A stretch of DNA of 64,000 bases from Cervus elaphus (GCF_910594005.1 NC_057819.1:122299669-122363668); one strand, 5' to 3'. Shown: positions 22,111 through 34,829, numbered from the stretch's first letter. A program made the numbers and translations. Notes: generated from the letters alone by a model not told the origin.

Positions 22111-24257
22111 CAACACCAGCACGTAAACACAAGACTGAATCATACCCATAAATCTTTGGGTGGTAAAAAGATTATGGAAACTGGGGGCTTCCAGGAACCC
22201 TTGACCTGCCCCACTGGCCTGTGGCAGGCCCTTCAAGTTCCTGCGGATCCCAATGACACTGGGGAGCAGCCCTGGGGTGGCAGCTTCGGCTCTCAGGCCT
22301 GGGAATCTGGTCCTGACTTACTGTTTGCCAATGGCATCCCTGGTGATGACTTCAGGCTGCATGGACTGGTGTGTCCCCACCCCAAACCGCAGCCTCATGA
22401 AAGGAGCCCCAGCCCAACGCTGGCCTGGCTCTCATCAGAACTGAAACTAAGAGCCTGTCCTTTAAAACATCCAAGATCTCCCGACTCTGATCTGCTCTGG
22501 CCTCTATTGTCTGATCTGTGGAATCAGGATGTTGATATGGCATCCTCAGGGTCCGTTGTTCTCTCCCGGTGGAGCCCTGTCTGGTGGGTTGGGGGCATGT
22601 GGAAGCCGTCCCCCAGTCCAGCCCTGTTGCCACACCAGCCCCGAGACCTGCTATGAGTGTGCACTTGTGTGCTTGTCTGTGAGTGCGGGTGTGCAGTGTC
22701 TAAGTGTGCACGCATGTGCCCCTGTTGTTGGGTGTGTTCCCGGGGCCCTTGGAGCAGGTACCTTGGTTCCTAGATCCCCCCTGCCTAGGCCAGGTCTAGT
22801 GAGTTAAAGTCAATAGAAGACTTCATTAAGAACCATAGGACCTTGAGATGCAGAGGGCTGGACCCTGAAGGCAGGAACCACAAACTTAAAGGACTGAGAA
22901 CCAGATGTTGGCCAAGGCCACTTTTGGGAAGGATTTGCTGCTTATCTGTGTTTTCCAAGGCTTCTAAAATGAACATGAACTACTGTGGAAATAAGAAAAC
23001 ACACAACTGTAACATTCTCACCCAGTGTGTAGCCTATATCCACAGCCTGGGTGAAGCAGAGACACAGAGAAGCATCAAGAAGGACAAAGGGGCGACCCAT
23101 CCAGCCTTCCCCGGCACATGGAAAACCCAGGCCATGCAGAAGCCTGTGAGTGGGGTGCGGGTGTGTGGGTCCTATGTCAATGTGCTGGGTTTGACACCAA
23201 AGGGGCAGGGGGCGGTGTTAGGGAAATTAAAATGGAGGAAGTCTTGTTCAGGTTTCAGAAGCAGGAGAGCAGATCTTGCCTGGACTATGTGCCTGCTTGC
23301 AAACACACAAATTGTTACCAGCAAGCCAAGTGGCACTTTGAATAAGAAAGGGACTGGGGCTTGGATTTTCTTGAGCCCCTGGAGTTCTGGCCAACTCCCT
23401 GGGGTCTGGAAAATCTTGTGACCCACAAGGTGAAACAAACAACATTGTAAAAGTTAAAGAAAAACCAGAGCTGCATTTTTGCACACCCACTGATGATGAT
23501 ATCAGCTTGCATCCTGGGATTATAAGCAGGAGCCTCCAAAACTGCAATTTGAAGTCTCACCTGCGTGATGTGGACCTTTTCCCAATTGGGACTCCATATG
23601 GCTATTACTGAGGGACCTGCCAGCTCTGTTTAAGTCTGGATGTTGGTCGGCCCTATGTGGTGATGTGTGTGCTGTTACTTTTCTCTGTTGTTTCTATTTC
23701 TCCTCTTTTAATGCTTGTATATTGAAATTAAGCCAAATTATCTTCTAGTAAATATTGAAATTGTTTATGTGTGTGACAAGTGGTTTCTTTTGTTAATGAT
23801 TCCTTCGAACCAAAAACAAAAGTAAAACTTTCAGCAAAATGGAGAGGGGAGGGGGTGGCCACACACAGCCAGATGTGATGTGGCACCAACCTTCAGGACC
23901 GTTTTACCTCTTTCGGTGACAATTGCGATTCTCTGCAATCTCAACAGACTGTGCTGGCAGCATAGGTGCCCACGAACACTCCCTGAGATGCTGGGAGCAA
24001 GTGATACTGCGGCAGGGATGGTTTCCAAATTGGGTCCTGGAGCTCATCTTTATAATCAGACTCCAGGAACAGTCATGCTTGTCTGGGGTTCATCCTGTGC
24101 CAGGCCGCATATGACATGTGTGTGCTTAACACAGGGCATCCAACTCTGAAACAGTGTGAGGCCAGTGTTGAGAAATTTCAAAACAGCCAAGTTCATGCCA
24201 GACGGGTAGGACTCAGGGCCCTCACAGCTGGGTGTGGCCCTTCAGCTGGACTCTACA
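22111..24257. other. Intergenic, no gene seen
   Basis: Unique sequence on which I recognise no gene on either strand. The open frames at 22,156-22,656 and 22,843-23,421 have no family motif. Confidence 0.55.
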
Positions 24258-24366
24258 GAATTCTTGCCTGGAGAATCCCAGGGATGGGGGAGCCTGGTTG
24301 GCTGCCGTCTATGGGATCACACAGAGTCGGACACGACTGAAGTGACTTAGCAGAAGCAGCTGCAGC
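24258..24366 (+). repeat. SINE 3' fragment (Bov-A/Bov-tA type)
   Basis: It contains aattcttgcctggagaatcc, ggctgccgtctatgggatca and gtcggacacgactgaagtga, ending in agcagaagcagc. The tRNA-like head is missing. Confidence 0.8.
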
Positions 24367-24539
24367 CTGGGTCAGGCCCCCTGAGACTGGAGAAACAGAA
24401 GGTGCCGTGTCAGAACCCAAAGCCCTGACTCCTCCACCAAAGTCACTCTCATGGGGAGAATCTTCTGTGCAGCCTGTTGAGGGTCTGGCGTTGACTGGTT
24501 CACACCCTGGGCATCTTGCCCTGAAAATGACCCTCTCTG

Positions 24540-24935
24540 CTCTAACTTAAAGTTCACCAGCAGAAACACCCATGACTGAGCGTCGTTTCCATTTTGGCTA
24601 AGTCTCTTCATTCTTTCTGGAGCTATTAGTAATTGCCCTCTGCCCTTCCTGCTCTTCCCCAGTATCATATTGGATACGTTCTGACCCGGAGGGGTGGCGG
24701 GGTGCTCATCTTCTGGTATCATATATTTTTGCCTTTGCATACTGTTCATGGGGTCTTCACGGCAAGAATACTGGGAGGAGTTACCACTTCCTCCTCCCGT
24801 GGACCGTGTTTTGTCAGAACTCTTCACTATGTCCCGTCTGTCTTGGGTGGCCCCGTGTGGCCTGACTCACAGCTTCACTGAGTTACACAAGCCCCTTCAC
24901 CACAACAGGGCTGTGATCCATGAAGGGGCTAAGAG
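24540..24935 (-). mobile_element. BovB LINE 5' region fragment, antisense
   Basis: On the minus strand the sequence carries BovB 5'-region segments (a gagtcaggccacacggggcc motif, gaccccatgaacagtatgca and ctccagaaagaatgaagaga in order). It directly abuts the NDUFV3 retrocopy and has no intact reading frame. The lower boundary is uncertain. Confidence 0.65.
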
Positions 24936-24954
24936 GGTGTATGTGCCACTATCA

Positions 24955-25250
24955 TGATGCTGGAGATTCTTCTAGGTGGTTTCTCAAACACCTCAGCAGA
25001 GGCAGTGGTTGGTGTGCGCTCTTTTGGTGGACTTTGCTTCTTGGGATTTGGTGGCAATTCCTTTGCATTCTTTCCTGATTCTGCAGAAAGAGAAACTGTA
25101 GGAGCAAGTCCTCGGAACCCTCCGGCTTCTAGCAGCACAGTCTTCAGTACCCCGACTCGTCCTTGCCGCAGTAGAAAGGAGGTCACCATAGCGGTGACTC
25201 GGGAGTGGGCTGGGTAATCGGCCTGGTGGATGGAGGTCACACCCTAAAAC
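24955..25250 (-). pseudogene. NDUFV3: NDUFV3 retrocopy (mitochondrial complex I subunit), partial
   Basis: Read on the minus strand from an ATG at 25,187-25,189, the frame closely follows the N-terminus of NDUFV3, the small flavoprotein-subcomplex protein of NADH:ubiquinone oxidoreductase. Matching blocks include FLLRQGRVGVLKT, FRGLA, TVSLSAESGK and KKQSPPK. In the parent gene this region is split by introns, and none is seen here, so it is probably a processed copy. After about 60 residues similarity weakens, and the frame ends near 24,929 where BovB sequence begins. The C-terminal part of NDUFV3 (the FDNTTYKNLQHHDYSTY region) is absent. The last part may derive from the long isoform's extra exon. 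No function is expected. Confidence 0.8.
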
Positions 25251-25259
25251 ACAGTCTCT

Positions 25260-28029
25260 TCACATCCAAGCGTTTCGAACAAGCCAAGTAATGGGGCAGA
25301 GTGACACGCTGTCCCTGTGGTGGGATGGACCCTGTCTAGGGAGGAAGAAATGAGCCTTGTCCCAGCCACCCCACGCCCGGCCCTTGGTTAAAGCTGCAAA
25401 TTCTGCTCCTTTTTGGAAAGCAAGACTCTAGATGTTGGGCTCTCAGGACATTTGGGCTAAAATGTACTCATGTACTCAGACCCAGACGACACAGGAATTC
25501 TCTGTCAATTTAAATGCCATTCTCTCAGTAATAGAGGAAGTTTAAAAGTCCTTTATATCAATGCCTTGGGAAAACAGGATTTGTGGATCTTAGAAGATGT
25601 TTCCCCTTTTTCAACAGTCTTATAATAAGGAAAACCGCCAAGAAAAATGCTATTAAACAATGTACGTGGTCTCCAATCTAAGCTGCAGGCAAATGAGAAA
25701 AGGAAGCACATTGCCAGGTGTCAGGAAACCAAAACCGAGAGGGCCAGGAGTGCGGTGGAGGAGGTAATAGAATCATTCACTAATTAAAGCCATTGCTTTC
25801 CCCCCAGGCTTAGCTTCCAAGCCACTGCTGGAGGAAACAGGAGAGACAGGGTAGAAATGGCAAAAAGGGGCCAGGCTAGTTGCTGCCCTGATTCTGGTCA
25901 GTTGTGTTTGAAGGAGGAGGAGGAACTTGCTGCTTTTGCAATAGGTTGCCAAGCTCCACATTTCTTCCCTGTGATCTTGACTTTCCACCGTGATCCCAAT
26001 GAATCCGGTGGATCACCGTGGAGTTTTTTAGACCCTCATCCTAACCCCTCCCAGTCTCTGGAAACCCTTCCACACCTGTGTGGCTGGCGCCCTCTGCAGG
26101 GTGGCTCCGCGACGTACAGGTTCATCATGCCCTCAACCCTGGAGCACAGGTGTGCTTTCCAGGCTCCCCTAAGGAAACTGGTCAAAGGAAGGTCTCAAAA
26201 TAAAACCTGGCAGGGAAAGTGCATCAGGTGTCGGGGTGGGTGAGTTGGAGGAGGAGAGAAAGATGAAGAAAGGTTGTGAGGTGATGGCCAGGGCAGGATG
26301 GGGTTAGCAGCCAGCCCGAGGAATCGCAGGAAAACTTATGGAGGGGCCTCAGCCCTGATGACCCCTTTCCCCTGCCCAGCAGGTGGAGGCCCGTTCCTCC
26401 AGCTCTGGGTCCCTTGTGTGTCCTGAGGCTTTAGTATCTTCCATCCCTCCAACCACTGGGACTCAGAACTGAAATAGAAACCCAAATCCCACTTTTCCAC
26501 CACGAGGACAGGTTAACCTGAAGCCCCTCTTAGGAAACACGAATCAGAAAGTCAGAAGGCTTTAGCTCTAATGAAAGAAAAACGCGAGTCCATTGGCGTC
26601 TCTGGCATTCATTGGCCCAGGGCTGTGCTGTGATCTGCCCTGACTGTGTGTCCTGCAGGGTGATAGAGAGAGCTCTGGCCACTGATCAGCCCGTGAAGCT
26701 AGGGACCCCTCTCCCTCTGGGCTCCAGCCACAGGGGAAGGTTTTGCCCCTGAGAGGGCTGGCCACGGTGCCTGCCTGTGGAGCTGGGTTGGACCCACCTG
26801 AAGCAAATCTGTGGCCACCAGCTTTGTGAGGTGTGGGCCAGCATGTGGCGTGGCTCCTGGACCCCTCTCCCCGTGGGGTCCAGGATCAGCAGCAGCTGGT
26901 GAGCAGCACACAGCATGGCAGCTGTCCAGACCTGCGGAACCAAAGCTTCCACGTGATCCGGTGCTCGAGATACGCACAGGCAGGAGGCACGGTCGTTCAC
27001 ACCAGGCACTGTCCTGAGATCTGATGTGGTCTCCTGTGTGTTTATGAGCAGTGTACTGCCCTCTCCTCTTCAGCAGTGCTTAATTCTAAAATTAAAATTT
27101 CTCCTGACAATTTTTAACCCTAAACCTGTCATGGAACTTTATTCATTGTCTGACACCAGGATAGCAGAGATTGCTCCCAGCCCCGTGGCTCCATGGCATG
27201 CCCCCACGTGAACATACGTGAGCCCGTGCCTGTGAGAGCACCGGCTGTGGGCCAAGTCGAGCCCTAGGGCAGTGGCCACCGTCACGGGGCAGCTGGGCTA
27301 ACGGAAGTGCATGGTGAGCCCGGCAGGACCGCACAGGGTGCTTTGGGGCAACCTCCTGTGGCATGAGGGGCTCTAGCCACGCTGAGCTCCAAGGTCAAGT
27401 CGCTCTGCAGAGTCTCAAAGCTGTCTAAGTAAGGATTAAACAGAAGACAAAAAAGAAAAAAATAAATGCACACTGTGTAGAAGACTGTTTTGAGAAAAAG
27501 GTGTAGATCTGGGTTGGAAGGAGACACGGGCAAATGTGACCCAGGGCGCTCCCACTCCTCCGTGAACTGCCCTGCCACAGTGACAGCGACACGCAGCCAG
27601 GGCAGGCCCAAGTGTGATTCTGACGGCGACAGTGTCACAGGTGGAGTAGCTCTGGCTGCCTGGACCCCTGAATGACCGTGTGGCACAGGCCCCCTGCACA
27701 GGCTCCCAGGGAAGGGGTGGAGGCCCCTGTTTCCACAGATCCCCCACCGCAGACCAGCACCAGGAGGTCCCTCTTCCAACAGAGGGCACGGGCATTTGAG
27801 GGGAGACGAGGTCAGGTGCATATGTTCACAGGGGATCACCCGCACACCAGTCTCCCTCGCCGTGAGCAGACCCTCAGACCAGGCCCCACAGGCATGCTGA
27901 CTCAGACCTGCCAATATGGGGCCCAGTTCAGAATGGTATTCCCCCACCGTCCTCCGCCCGACAGCAGCTGCTAGAAGGCCTGTCCAGTTACACCCAGACA
28001 TGAAACACCGGACCGCTCCCAAATTGGGA
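25260..28029. other. Intergenic, no gene seen
   Basis: This is unique sequence with no recognised exon. The minus-strand open frame at 27,282-28,043 (253 codons) has low-complexity composition and no conserved domain. Remnants of older repeats are likely but were not identified. Confidence 0.5.
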
Positions 28030-28302
28030 AAGAAGTACGTCAAGGCTGTACATTGTCATGCTGCTTATTTAATTTACATGCAGAGTAGATTGTGTAAAAT
28101 GCTGCGCTGGTTGAGCACAAGCTGGAATCAAGACTGCCAGGAGAAATATCAATAATCTCAGATATGCAGATGACACCACCCTTAGGGCAGAAAGCCAACA
28201 GGAACTATAGAGCCTCTCGATGAAAGTGAAAGAAGAGAGTGAAAAAGCTGGCTTCAAACACGACATTCAAAAGACTAAGATCATGGCATCCGGTCCTATC
28301 TG

Positions 28303-28975
28303 TTCAGTTCATTTCAGTCGCTCAGTTGTGTCTGACTGTTTGCGGCCTCATGGACTGCAGCATTCCAGGACACCCTGTCCATCACCAACTCCCAGAGTTT
28401 ACTCAAACTCATGTCCATTGAGTTGGTGATGCCATCCAGCCATCTCATCGTCTGTCATCCCATTCTCCTCCTGTCTTCAATTTGTCCCAGCATCATAGTC
28501 TTTTCAAATGAGTCAGCTCTTCCCAACACGTGGCCAAAGTACTGGAGTTTCAGCATCAACATCAGTCCTTCCAATGAACACTCAGGACTGATCTCCTTTA
28601 GGATAGACTGATTGGATCTCCTTGCAATCCAAGGGACTCTCAAGAGTCTTTTCCAACACCACAGTTCAAAAGCATCAATTATTCGGCGTTCAGCTTTCTT
28701 TATAGTCCAACTCTCACATCCATACATGACTACTGCAAAAACCATAGCCTTGACTAGACAGACCTTTGCTGGCAAAGTAATGTCTCTGCTTTTTAATATG
28801 CTGTCTAGGTTAGTCATAACTTTTCTTTTTTTTTTTTTTTTCTTTTCTTTTTTACATGTATTCCCAATCCCGATCCCCCCTCCCACCTCCCTCTCCACCC
28901 GATTCCTCTGGGTCTTCCCAGTGAGTCATAACTTTTCTTCCGAGGAGTAAACATCTTTTAATTTCAAGGCAGCAG
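28303..28975 (-). mobile_element. Antisense BovB 3' fragment nested inside a sense BovB
   Basis: On the minus strand this is a 5'-truncated BovB end whose frame includes CESWTIKKAERRIIDAF-like residues. It interrupts the host element between gcatccggtcctatc and ggtcccatcactcatgg. It is itself interrupted by a 96-bp L1 tail at 28,828-28,923. Confidence 0.88.
28828..28923 (-). mobile_element. Extremely 5'-truncated L1 (96 bp) with 16-bp target-site duplication
   Basis: The repeat agtcataacttttctt occurs at 28,812-28,827 and 28,924-28,939. Between the copies lie a T-rich run (antisense poly(A)) and a short piece of the ruminant L1 3' UTR (cccctcccacctccctctcc), also seen in the L1 at 37,681. 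This is the innermost layer of a three-deep nest. Confidence 0.88.
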
Positions 28976-29660
28976 TCACTGGTCCCATCACTCATGGCAA
29001 ATAGATGGCAAAACAATGGAAACAGTGACAGACTTTATTTTCTTGGGCTCTCAAATCACTGTAGATGGTAACTTCAGCCGTGAAATTAAAAGATACTTGC
29101 TCTTGGAAGAAAAGCTATGACCACACAACAAAAAAAGAGAAAAGCTATGACCAACCTTGACAGCATATGGAAAAGCAGAGTCATCTCATTGCCAACAAAG
29201 GTCCATCTAGTCAAAGCAATGCTTTTTCTAGTAGTCATGTATGGATGTGAGAGTTGGACTATGAAGAAAGCTGAGCACCAAAGAATTGATGCTTTTGAAC
29301 TGTGGTGTTGGAGAAGACTCTTCAGAGTCCCTTGAGCTGCAAGGAGATCCAGCCAGTCCATCCTAAAGGAAATCAGTCCTGAATATTCATTGGAAGGACT
29401 GATGCTGCAGTTGAAGCTCCAACATTTTGGCCCCCTGATGCAAAGAGTCAGTTCTTTGCAAAAGACCCTGACGTTGGGAATGATTCAAGGCAGGAGGAGA
29501 AAGGGACAATAGAGGATGAGATGGTTGGATGACATCACCGACTCGATGGAAATGAGCTTGAGCAAGCTCTGGGTGATGGACAGGGAAGCCTGGCATGCTG
29601 CAGTCCATGGGGTCGCAAACTGTCAGACACGACTGAATGACGGAACTGATCCTGAGAAGG

Positions 29661-30282
29661 CCTGCCTGGGTGGTAGAGGCCTCCCTCCATGAGCCTGGTC
29701 CCCGTCTGGGCTCACAGCCTGAACACCCAGCACCTGCATCCTCGAGCAGGGGCCCACATTTCCAGCTTCTTCTGATTTTAGGGGTGAGGCCACGAACAGC
29801 CTGTCAGAAAAGCACCAGTTCCCAGAACAGCGGACACAGTTCAAGGCAGCATGCCGAGCCCGTGGGACGGCAGGAAGAATCTGTGTGGCTGACTCATCTC
29901 TTCTGCGCAGACACTGCTGAGGCTCGGCTCTACAAGGAAACATGGACCAATTGTAAAAAGTGAGGAAGGAACTCAACTCACCACCACCCTACTCTGACAC
30001 ATCTTCTTGCCTGCGTCCCAGATGTCTCAGCTTTCTGGCAGGATAGCCGTCACGGGCACACAGAGGCAGGAGGCTGGGCTGCTCCCAGGGCTGGCCATTC
30101 CGTCAAGGCCTCTGTCTAGTCCCTAGTCTGGCTTCTGAGACAGGATGACCTCCTGCTCCCGACGAGTGCCTTCCCCACCCATCTCCCCTCCCCCCAGCAG
30201 AGTGCAAGCCAGAGATGTGCAGGACTGATGAGGAATTCCAGGCCCAAGGCCACTTCATTGGTTCCAGGTCCATGTGCTCCTT
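29661..30282. other. Intergenic, no gene seen
   Basis: Unique sequence between the BovB nest and the next SINE. No exon or RNA gene recognised. Confidence 0.5.
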
Positions 30283-30488
30283 TGTGTGTGTGAGTCGCTC
30301 ATGTCCAACTCTCAGTGACACCATGGACTGCAGCCCGCCAGGCTTCTCTGCCCATGGAGTTCTCCAGGCAAGAATACTGGAGTGGGTTGTCATTCCCTCT
30401 TCCAGGGGTTCTTCCCAACCCAGGGATGGAAACTGAGTCTCCTACATCACAGGCAGGTTCTTTACCATCTGAGCCATCAGGGAATCCC
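30283..30488 (-). repeat. Bov-tA SINE, antisense
   Basis: It runs from gtgtgagtcgctcatgtcca to the ctgagccatcagggaatccc head in reverse orientation. Confidence 0.85.
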
Positions 30489-30799
30489 ATCTGACCCTTT
30501 AGTAGCAAACAATCCCCACATTCTTTTAACCTCTGAATCCTTTTTTGAATCTTTTATCAGCTGAGCCAGTGAAAATCCAACAGCAAAATGGAAACTGGGT
30601 GGCAGATACTCCATGTGCAAAAACGATAGAGTGAAGGAGTGTGGGGCCTCCATTCACATGCCACCAGCCAAGTCCTGAGATTCTGTGCCAAATGACAACA
30701 AACCAGATTTTGTGAATAGTATGCATGTTTTATGAAGCAGGTTGGACTCAGAGTTTTCCAAAAACCATACTCACCTCCTTTATTTAGCAGTCTGCCTCC

Positions 30800-31012
30800 A
30801 AAAGCTTCCCAGGTGACTCAGAGGTAAACAATCTGTCTACCCAGCAGGAGAGGCAAGTTTGGTCCCTGGGTGGGGAAGATCCCCTGGAGAAGGGAATGGC
30901 AACACACTCCAGGATTCTTGCCTGGGAAATCTTGGGGACAGAGGAGCCTGATGGTCTACAGTCAATGGGATGGTAAAAGAGTTGGATGCAACTCAGCAAA
31001 TGAAACAGCAGC
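30800..31012 (+). repeat. Bov-tA SINE, sense
   Basis: It begins ggtgactcagaggtaaac, contains gaagggaatggcaacacact and ggacagaggagcctgatggt, and ends in a cagcagcagcc run. Confidence 0.85.
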
Positions 31013-31919
31013 AGCCACCTCCAAAGTGGGGAGGGCCTGCGGGGCCGGCTCTGAAAACACTTGTTCCTCCGTCCCAGGGACACCCATGGCTGTTGAGCAC
31101 CATTCACGGAGAACCCGCTGTGCTCAGAATGGAGGACCTTCACCCCGCTGGAAGAGAGGGACCTCATCAGAACAAAACACCCTTGTTTACTGACCCCTCG
31201 AAGAAGGAAACGTGCACTCTCTCTGCCCCCCTCACCCCGACCCCATGGGCCCAGCCTCAGTGTGGACTGGCCCCTGGGGCTCCCATGAAGCCTGAGCAGC
31301 TGGCTCGGCTCTGCTCTCAGCCTATGGACCTCCCCCTCAGGCTGACTCTGGCACATTCCAGAAGGTGGGAGCTGAACCCTCAGATGTGTGCTGACCAGCT
31401 GAGGGCCGGGCACCCGGACCATCCCCAGGGCACCTGCGGTCAGTCTCCTGCTCACAGCCCTCCTTGGGCCCCTTGTGGGAAAACACCCACTTTCAAACTC
31501 TGACCCTCAGTCAGTCTCAGACCTGGTGGCCTCTGGCCTGTATATTCCAGCCCTGGGCCCGGAAGCCTCTACCAGGAGAGGAGGTCAGAGTTCAAATGAG
31601 GATGTGGAGGAAGAAAGAACTGCCTCGGGGTTGGGGTGGGAGTGGGAGGACAGGAGGGGCATCTTTGCTTCTGAAGTGTCCTGGAGCTGAGGGCCAATCT
31701 TCTCAGGGCAGGAAAGGCGGGAAGAGCCTTGAAACACCCGACCCATATTCAAGTTTGAGTGAGCCTCTGAACAGGGTGGGGTTGGGGGGGCATGTTTTAG
31801 GGGGGAATCCAGTTGACTGAAAGAAAACCACAGTGAGGGAGCTATGAGTGGAGTGAGAGAATCCGTCCCAAGAGATGGGAGAGGCCAGCTGCTGTGGGGC
31901 TTCTGGCCAGGAATACAGG
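31013..31919. other. Intergenic, no gene seen
   Basis: GC-moderate unique sequence. Overlapping open frames occur on both strands without any family signature. Confidence 0.5.
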
Positions 31920-32140
31920 TGGACTTCCATGGTGGCACAAGTGGTAAAGAACCTGCCTTCCATGTAGGAAACGTAAGAGACCCGGGTTCAATCCCTGGTT
32001 AGGAAGATCCCCTGGAGGAGGGCATGGCAACCCACCCCAGTATTCTTGCCTGCAGAATCCCATGGACAGAGGAGCCTGGCCAGCTACAGGCCATAGGGTC
32101 ACAGAGTCGGACACGAGTGAAATGACTTGGCATGCACAGA
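31920..32140 (+). repeat. Bov-tA SINE, sense
   Basis: It starts ggacttccatggtggcacaa and ends after cgagtgaaatgacttggcat. Conserved internal segments are present in order. Confidence 0.85.
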
Positions 32141-33017
32141 TGGTCAAGGATATGTCTGGACGAAGGTGACTCTACTGCTTGCCACAAAGAACAGATATTA
32201 AAAAAAAAAAACAGATATATCTCAAGTTAAGGATGATGGTGCTCTTCTTTGTGTAGGAAAATGCAACCAGCTGGGGTCACCTAAGTTCTTCCTGAGGCTC
32301 GCATCTAACCACCTAAGGGGCTGCTTGTCCAAAGTACACAGTGTCCGGTAACGTCTCTAATTCCTGTCTGAGCACAGAAGTGCGCTGTGGGTCAGCGGCT
32401 GCAGAGGATCAATCGTTGCAGAACTGGACAGTGAGCAAGACACTCTTTGCTCCTCTTTTGTGTGCAGGGTCAGGCCCACCAGGCTGCAACCCTCAGCAGA
32501 GTCACTCAGGGATGGCCCCTTGGCCTTGGTGACCGTCCAGGAGTTCCTGGCAGCTCCCACTCCTTCCAGATGGTCTTGGGGTGACCTTCCACCCAGGAAA
32601 GGCAGCATGGTGGTGCCAGGGTCCCACAGCCCCTCCCCTGGGAAAGGCCAGGGATGGGTCAGAAAGGTGAGGTGATGGCCTTCAAAGGACCCATGGTTTT
32701 GCACTTAGAGCCCATGGGCATTTCAGCCTGGCCCCACCCCTTCCACCCGCCTCCCCGAGATGTGGGGGTCATCCTACTGTCCCTTCTCCTCCTATCAACC
32801 CCTCTCTCTTTAATCTAATAAAAATTGTTGTTTATTCTTAAAGCACACAGTATTCTCTGATTACTTGAGCACAGGATCATTGTAGAAATTCTGGAGGAAA
32901 ATAAGTTGAAGAAACTGTAAAAACCTGTAGTCCCCAGACTCAGCTTAATTCCTGATCACATTTTATATTCTTTCTGCTTTTCTGGAAGTATATGTTTCTA
33001 TGGATTCAAAAGGAAGG
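32141..33017. other. Intergenic, no gene seen
   Basis: Unique sequence. An aataaaaattgttg stretch near 32,817 resembles a poly(A) signal, but no upstream gene was recognised. Confidence 0.5.
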
Positions 33018-33237
33018 GGCTTTCCAGGTGGCACTAGAGGTAAAGAACCTGCCTGCCAATTCTGGAAATAAAAGCACATGCAGGCTATATCCCTGGATCG
33101 GGAAGATCTCCTGGAGGATTGCATGGCAACCCACTTCAGAATTCTTGCTGGGAAATCCCATGGACAGAGGAGCCTGGTGGGCTGCACTCCAGCGGGTCCG
33201 GAAGAGTCAGACACGATTGAAATGACTTAGCATGCAC
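33018..33237 (+). repeat. Bov-tA SINE, sense
   Basis: It starts ggctttccaggtggcactag and ends after gattgaaatgacttagcatg. Confidence 0.85.
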
Positions 33238-34829
33238 CCCACATATGCATTCAAAGGGAAGTTGGGACGATGCTGTCTGCAGAGTTGGGGGTTTAGGCTG
33301 CCTGGTTCTGCTGATGCCCTGACAGTACTGTCAGACAGGCCAGGCTTCACCGCAGCCCCTCAGTCCACACCAGACACGTCACACACAGGAGCTGTGTATG
33401 GAACCTGTAACTGATGCAGCCATGTCACAGGAGCGCCCCCAATCAGATCCTCTGCTTCCCCGCAGACCCTCAGGTGGTCCCAGGAGCACTGGCTCCTCCA
33501 GGTCAGTGGCACTTCCAGGAGTAGGGCCCTTCTCTGCCACTCGACAGACCCCAGGGGCCCTCCCCCTTGAGGACCATTTCAAGTAGGCCCTGAAGAAAGT
33601 CTTTCCAGCTCCTGCCTCCCCCAGGAACAGCTGAGGAGTCTCCCTCTGTCTGCAGCGCTCTTTCTGAGATGCCTCTTGGAAACTCCCATGGAGGGAGGGC
33701 ATCTCCCGGGATCAGAAGGAGCCGCATCCCGGGCTGTGGCCTGCCCTCTCGTTGCTCTGGGGTTAGAGTCTTCCCAGAGAAGCATCTTGATTCTCGGGTA
33801 ATTCTGGGAATGGAGGCGGAAAGTTGAAAGGAGAGAGCAGACTCTGTGTGTGAAGGTTCCTCCACCACCTTCTCTGGGGGTCACGCAGGGTGATTGGGGC
33901 AAGAAAGAGCCGGAAGCCAGGACGTGTGGGCCACTCTCACGCTCAGTGGGATGAAGGGAAGCCTCTCTGAAGGGCTCTAACTTTTATGGATGTTTTTGTA
34001 ACTGCACTGTTCCTCCCGGGCCTGCTGGTCCAGGTACTTCCCGGGATTGGGGCATAAGCTTCACCCTTCCTGGCGCTGGTTCCCACTCAGCCCTCCACAA
34101 ATGTTTGTTGAATAAACAAGAGTTGATTTGGGAAAGAATTCACATTATTAAAACAGAGTACTTTAAGCAAATCAATAAATAACAACACAAAATAAAGAAA
34201 CCAACAAATCAGTGCAACAATGTACTTATCCTGCCCCCCAAAGTTCCCGAGCCAGGGATGCCTCTCACCTTACAGGTGAGGATTCTGTGGGGAGCAGGTT
34301 TGAATGCCCCAAGTCATCTGCACCTTGGCAGCTTCCATGGGTGCTCCCCCAGGGCCCAGAATAGCCAGGCCAGCCCCCCAGGAAGGTCTGAGACGGCTCA
34401 GGGACTCTGGTCTGTTATCCCAGCTCCTGTGCCTGCAGCCCCACTCGGGACTTGTCTGCAACGCCCCAGGGTGATGCCAAGGAGCTCGTCACGCTTGCAC
34501 AGGACCTGCTTTCCAAGGTAAACCCCCGACTGGGCCCCCCAGGGGGCAGGACACCCACTCTGAGATCAGAGGCACTAGAACAAGGGGGAACTTGCTGTTT
34601 GGGGACCAGGGAGAAGCGGAGGCTGGTAAGCCCGTGTGGATGCAGGGGGACAGTAGCAGGATGGGTGTTTACCTGAGGAAAGGGGGCAGGAAGAGCCTCA
34701 CTCAGGGCCCACTGAGGGATGGGGCCACCAACCCCCTCATTGCACTGTGCATCGTGTACATAAACCACAGTGCTTGTAAGCACACCAGAGGATTCCCTCT
34801 AGGGATACTATCCCAGGAGACTTACTTTC
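33238..34829. other. Intergenic, no gene seen
   Basis: Unique sequence without a recognised exon. A tgtttgttgaataaacaaga segment near 34,102 looks like an old repeat or 3'-end relic. Confidence 0.5.

Larger units (their letters stand above)
28030..29660 (+). mobile_element. BovB LINE 3' portion (sense), split by a nested antisense BovB
   Basis: The left part (28,030-28,302) encodes a degraded segment of BovB reverse transcriptase on the + strand, including gatatgcagatgacaccacc, the YADD-type catalytic region. It resumes at about 28,980 (ggtcccatcactcatggcaa) and continues to the BovB 3' end near 29,660. Frameshifts and stops throughout show it is inactive. Between the parts sits an antisense BovB 3' fragment listed separately. 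Confidence 0.88.

Noticed and set aside
25857..26243. 128-codon frame on the + strand
   Set aside because: No similarity recognised and no splice or start context that would distinguish it from chance.
27282..28043. 253-codon open frame on the minus strand
   Set aside because: No family motif; it reads through unrelated blocks and its upstream end runs up to BovB-derived sequence, so I treat it as chance.
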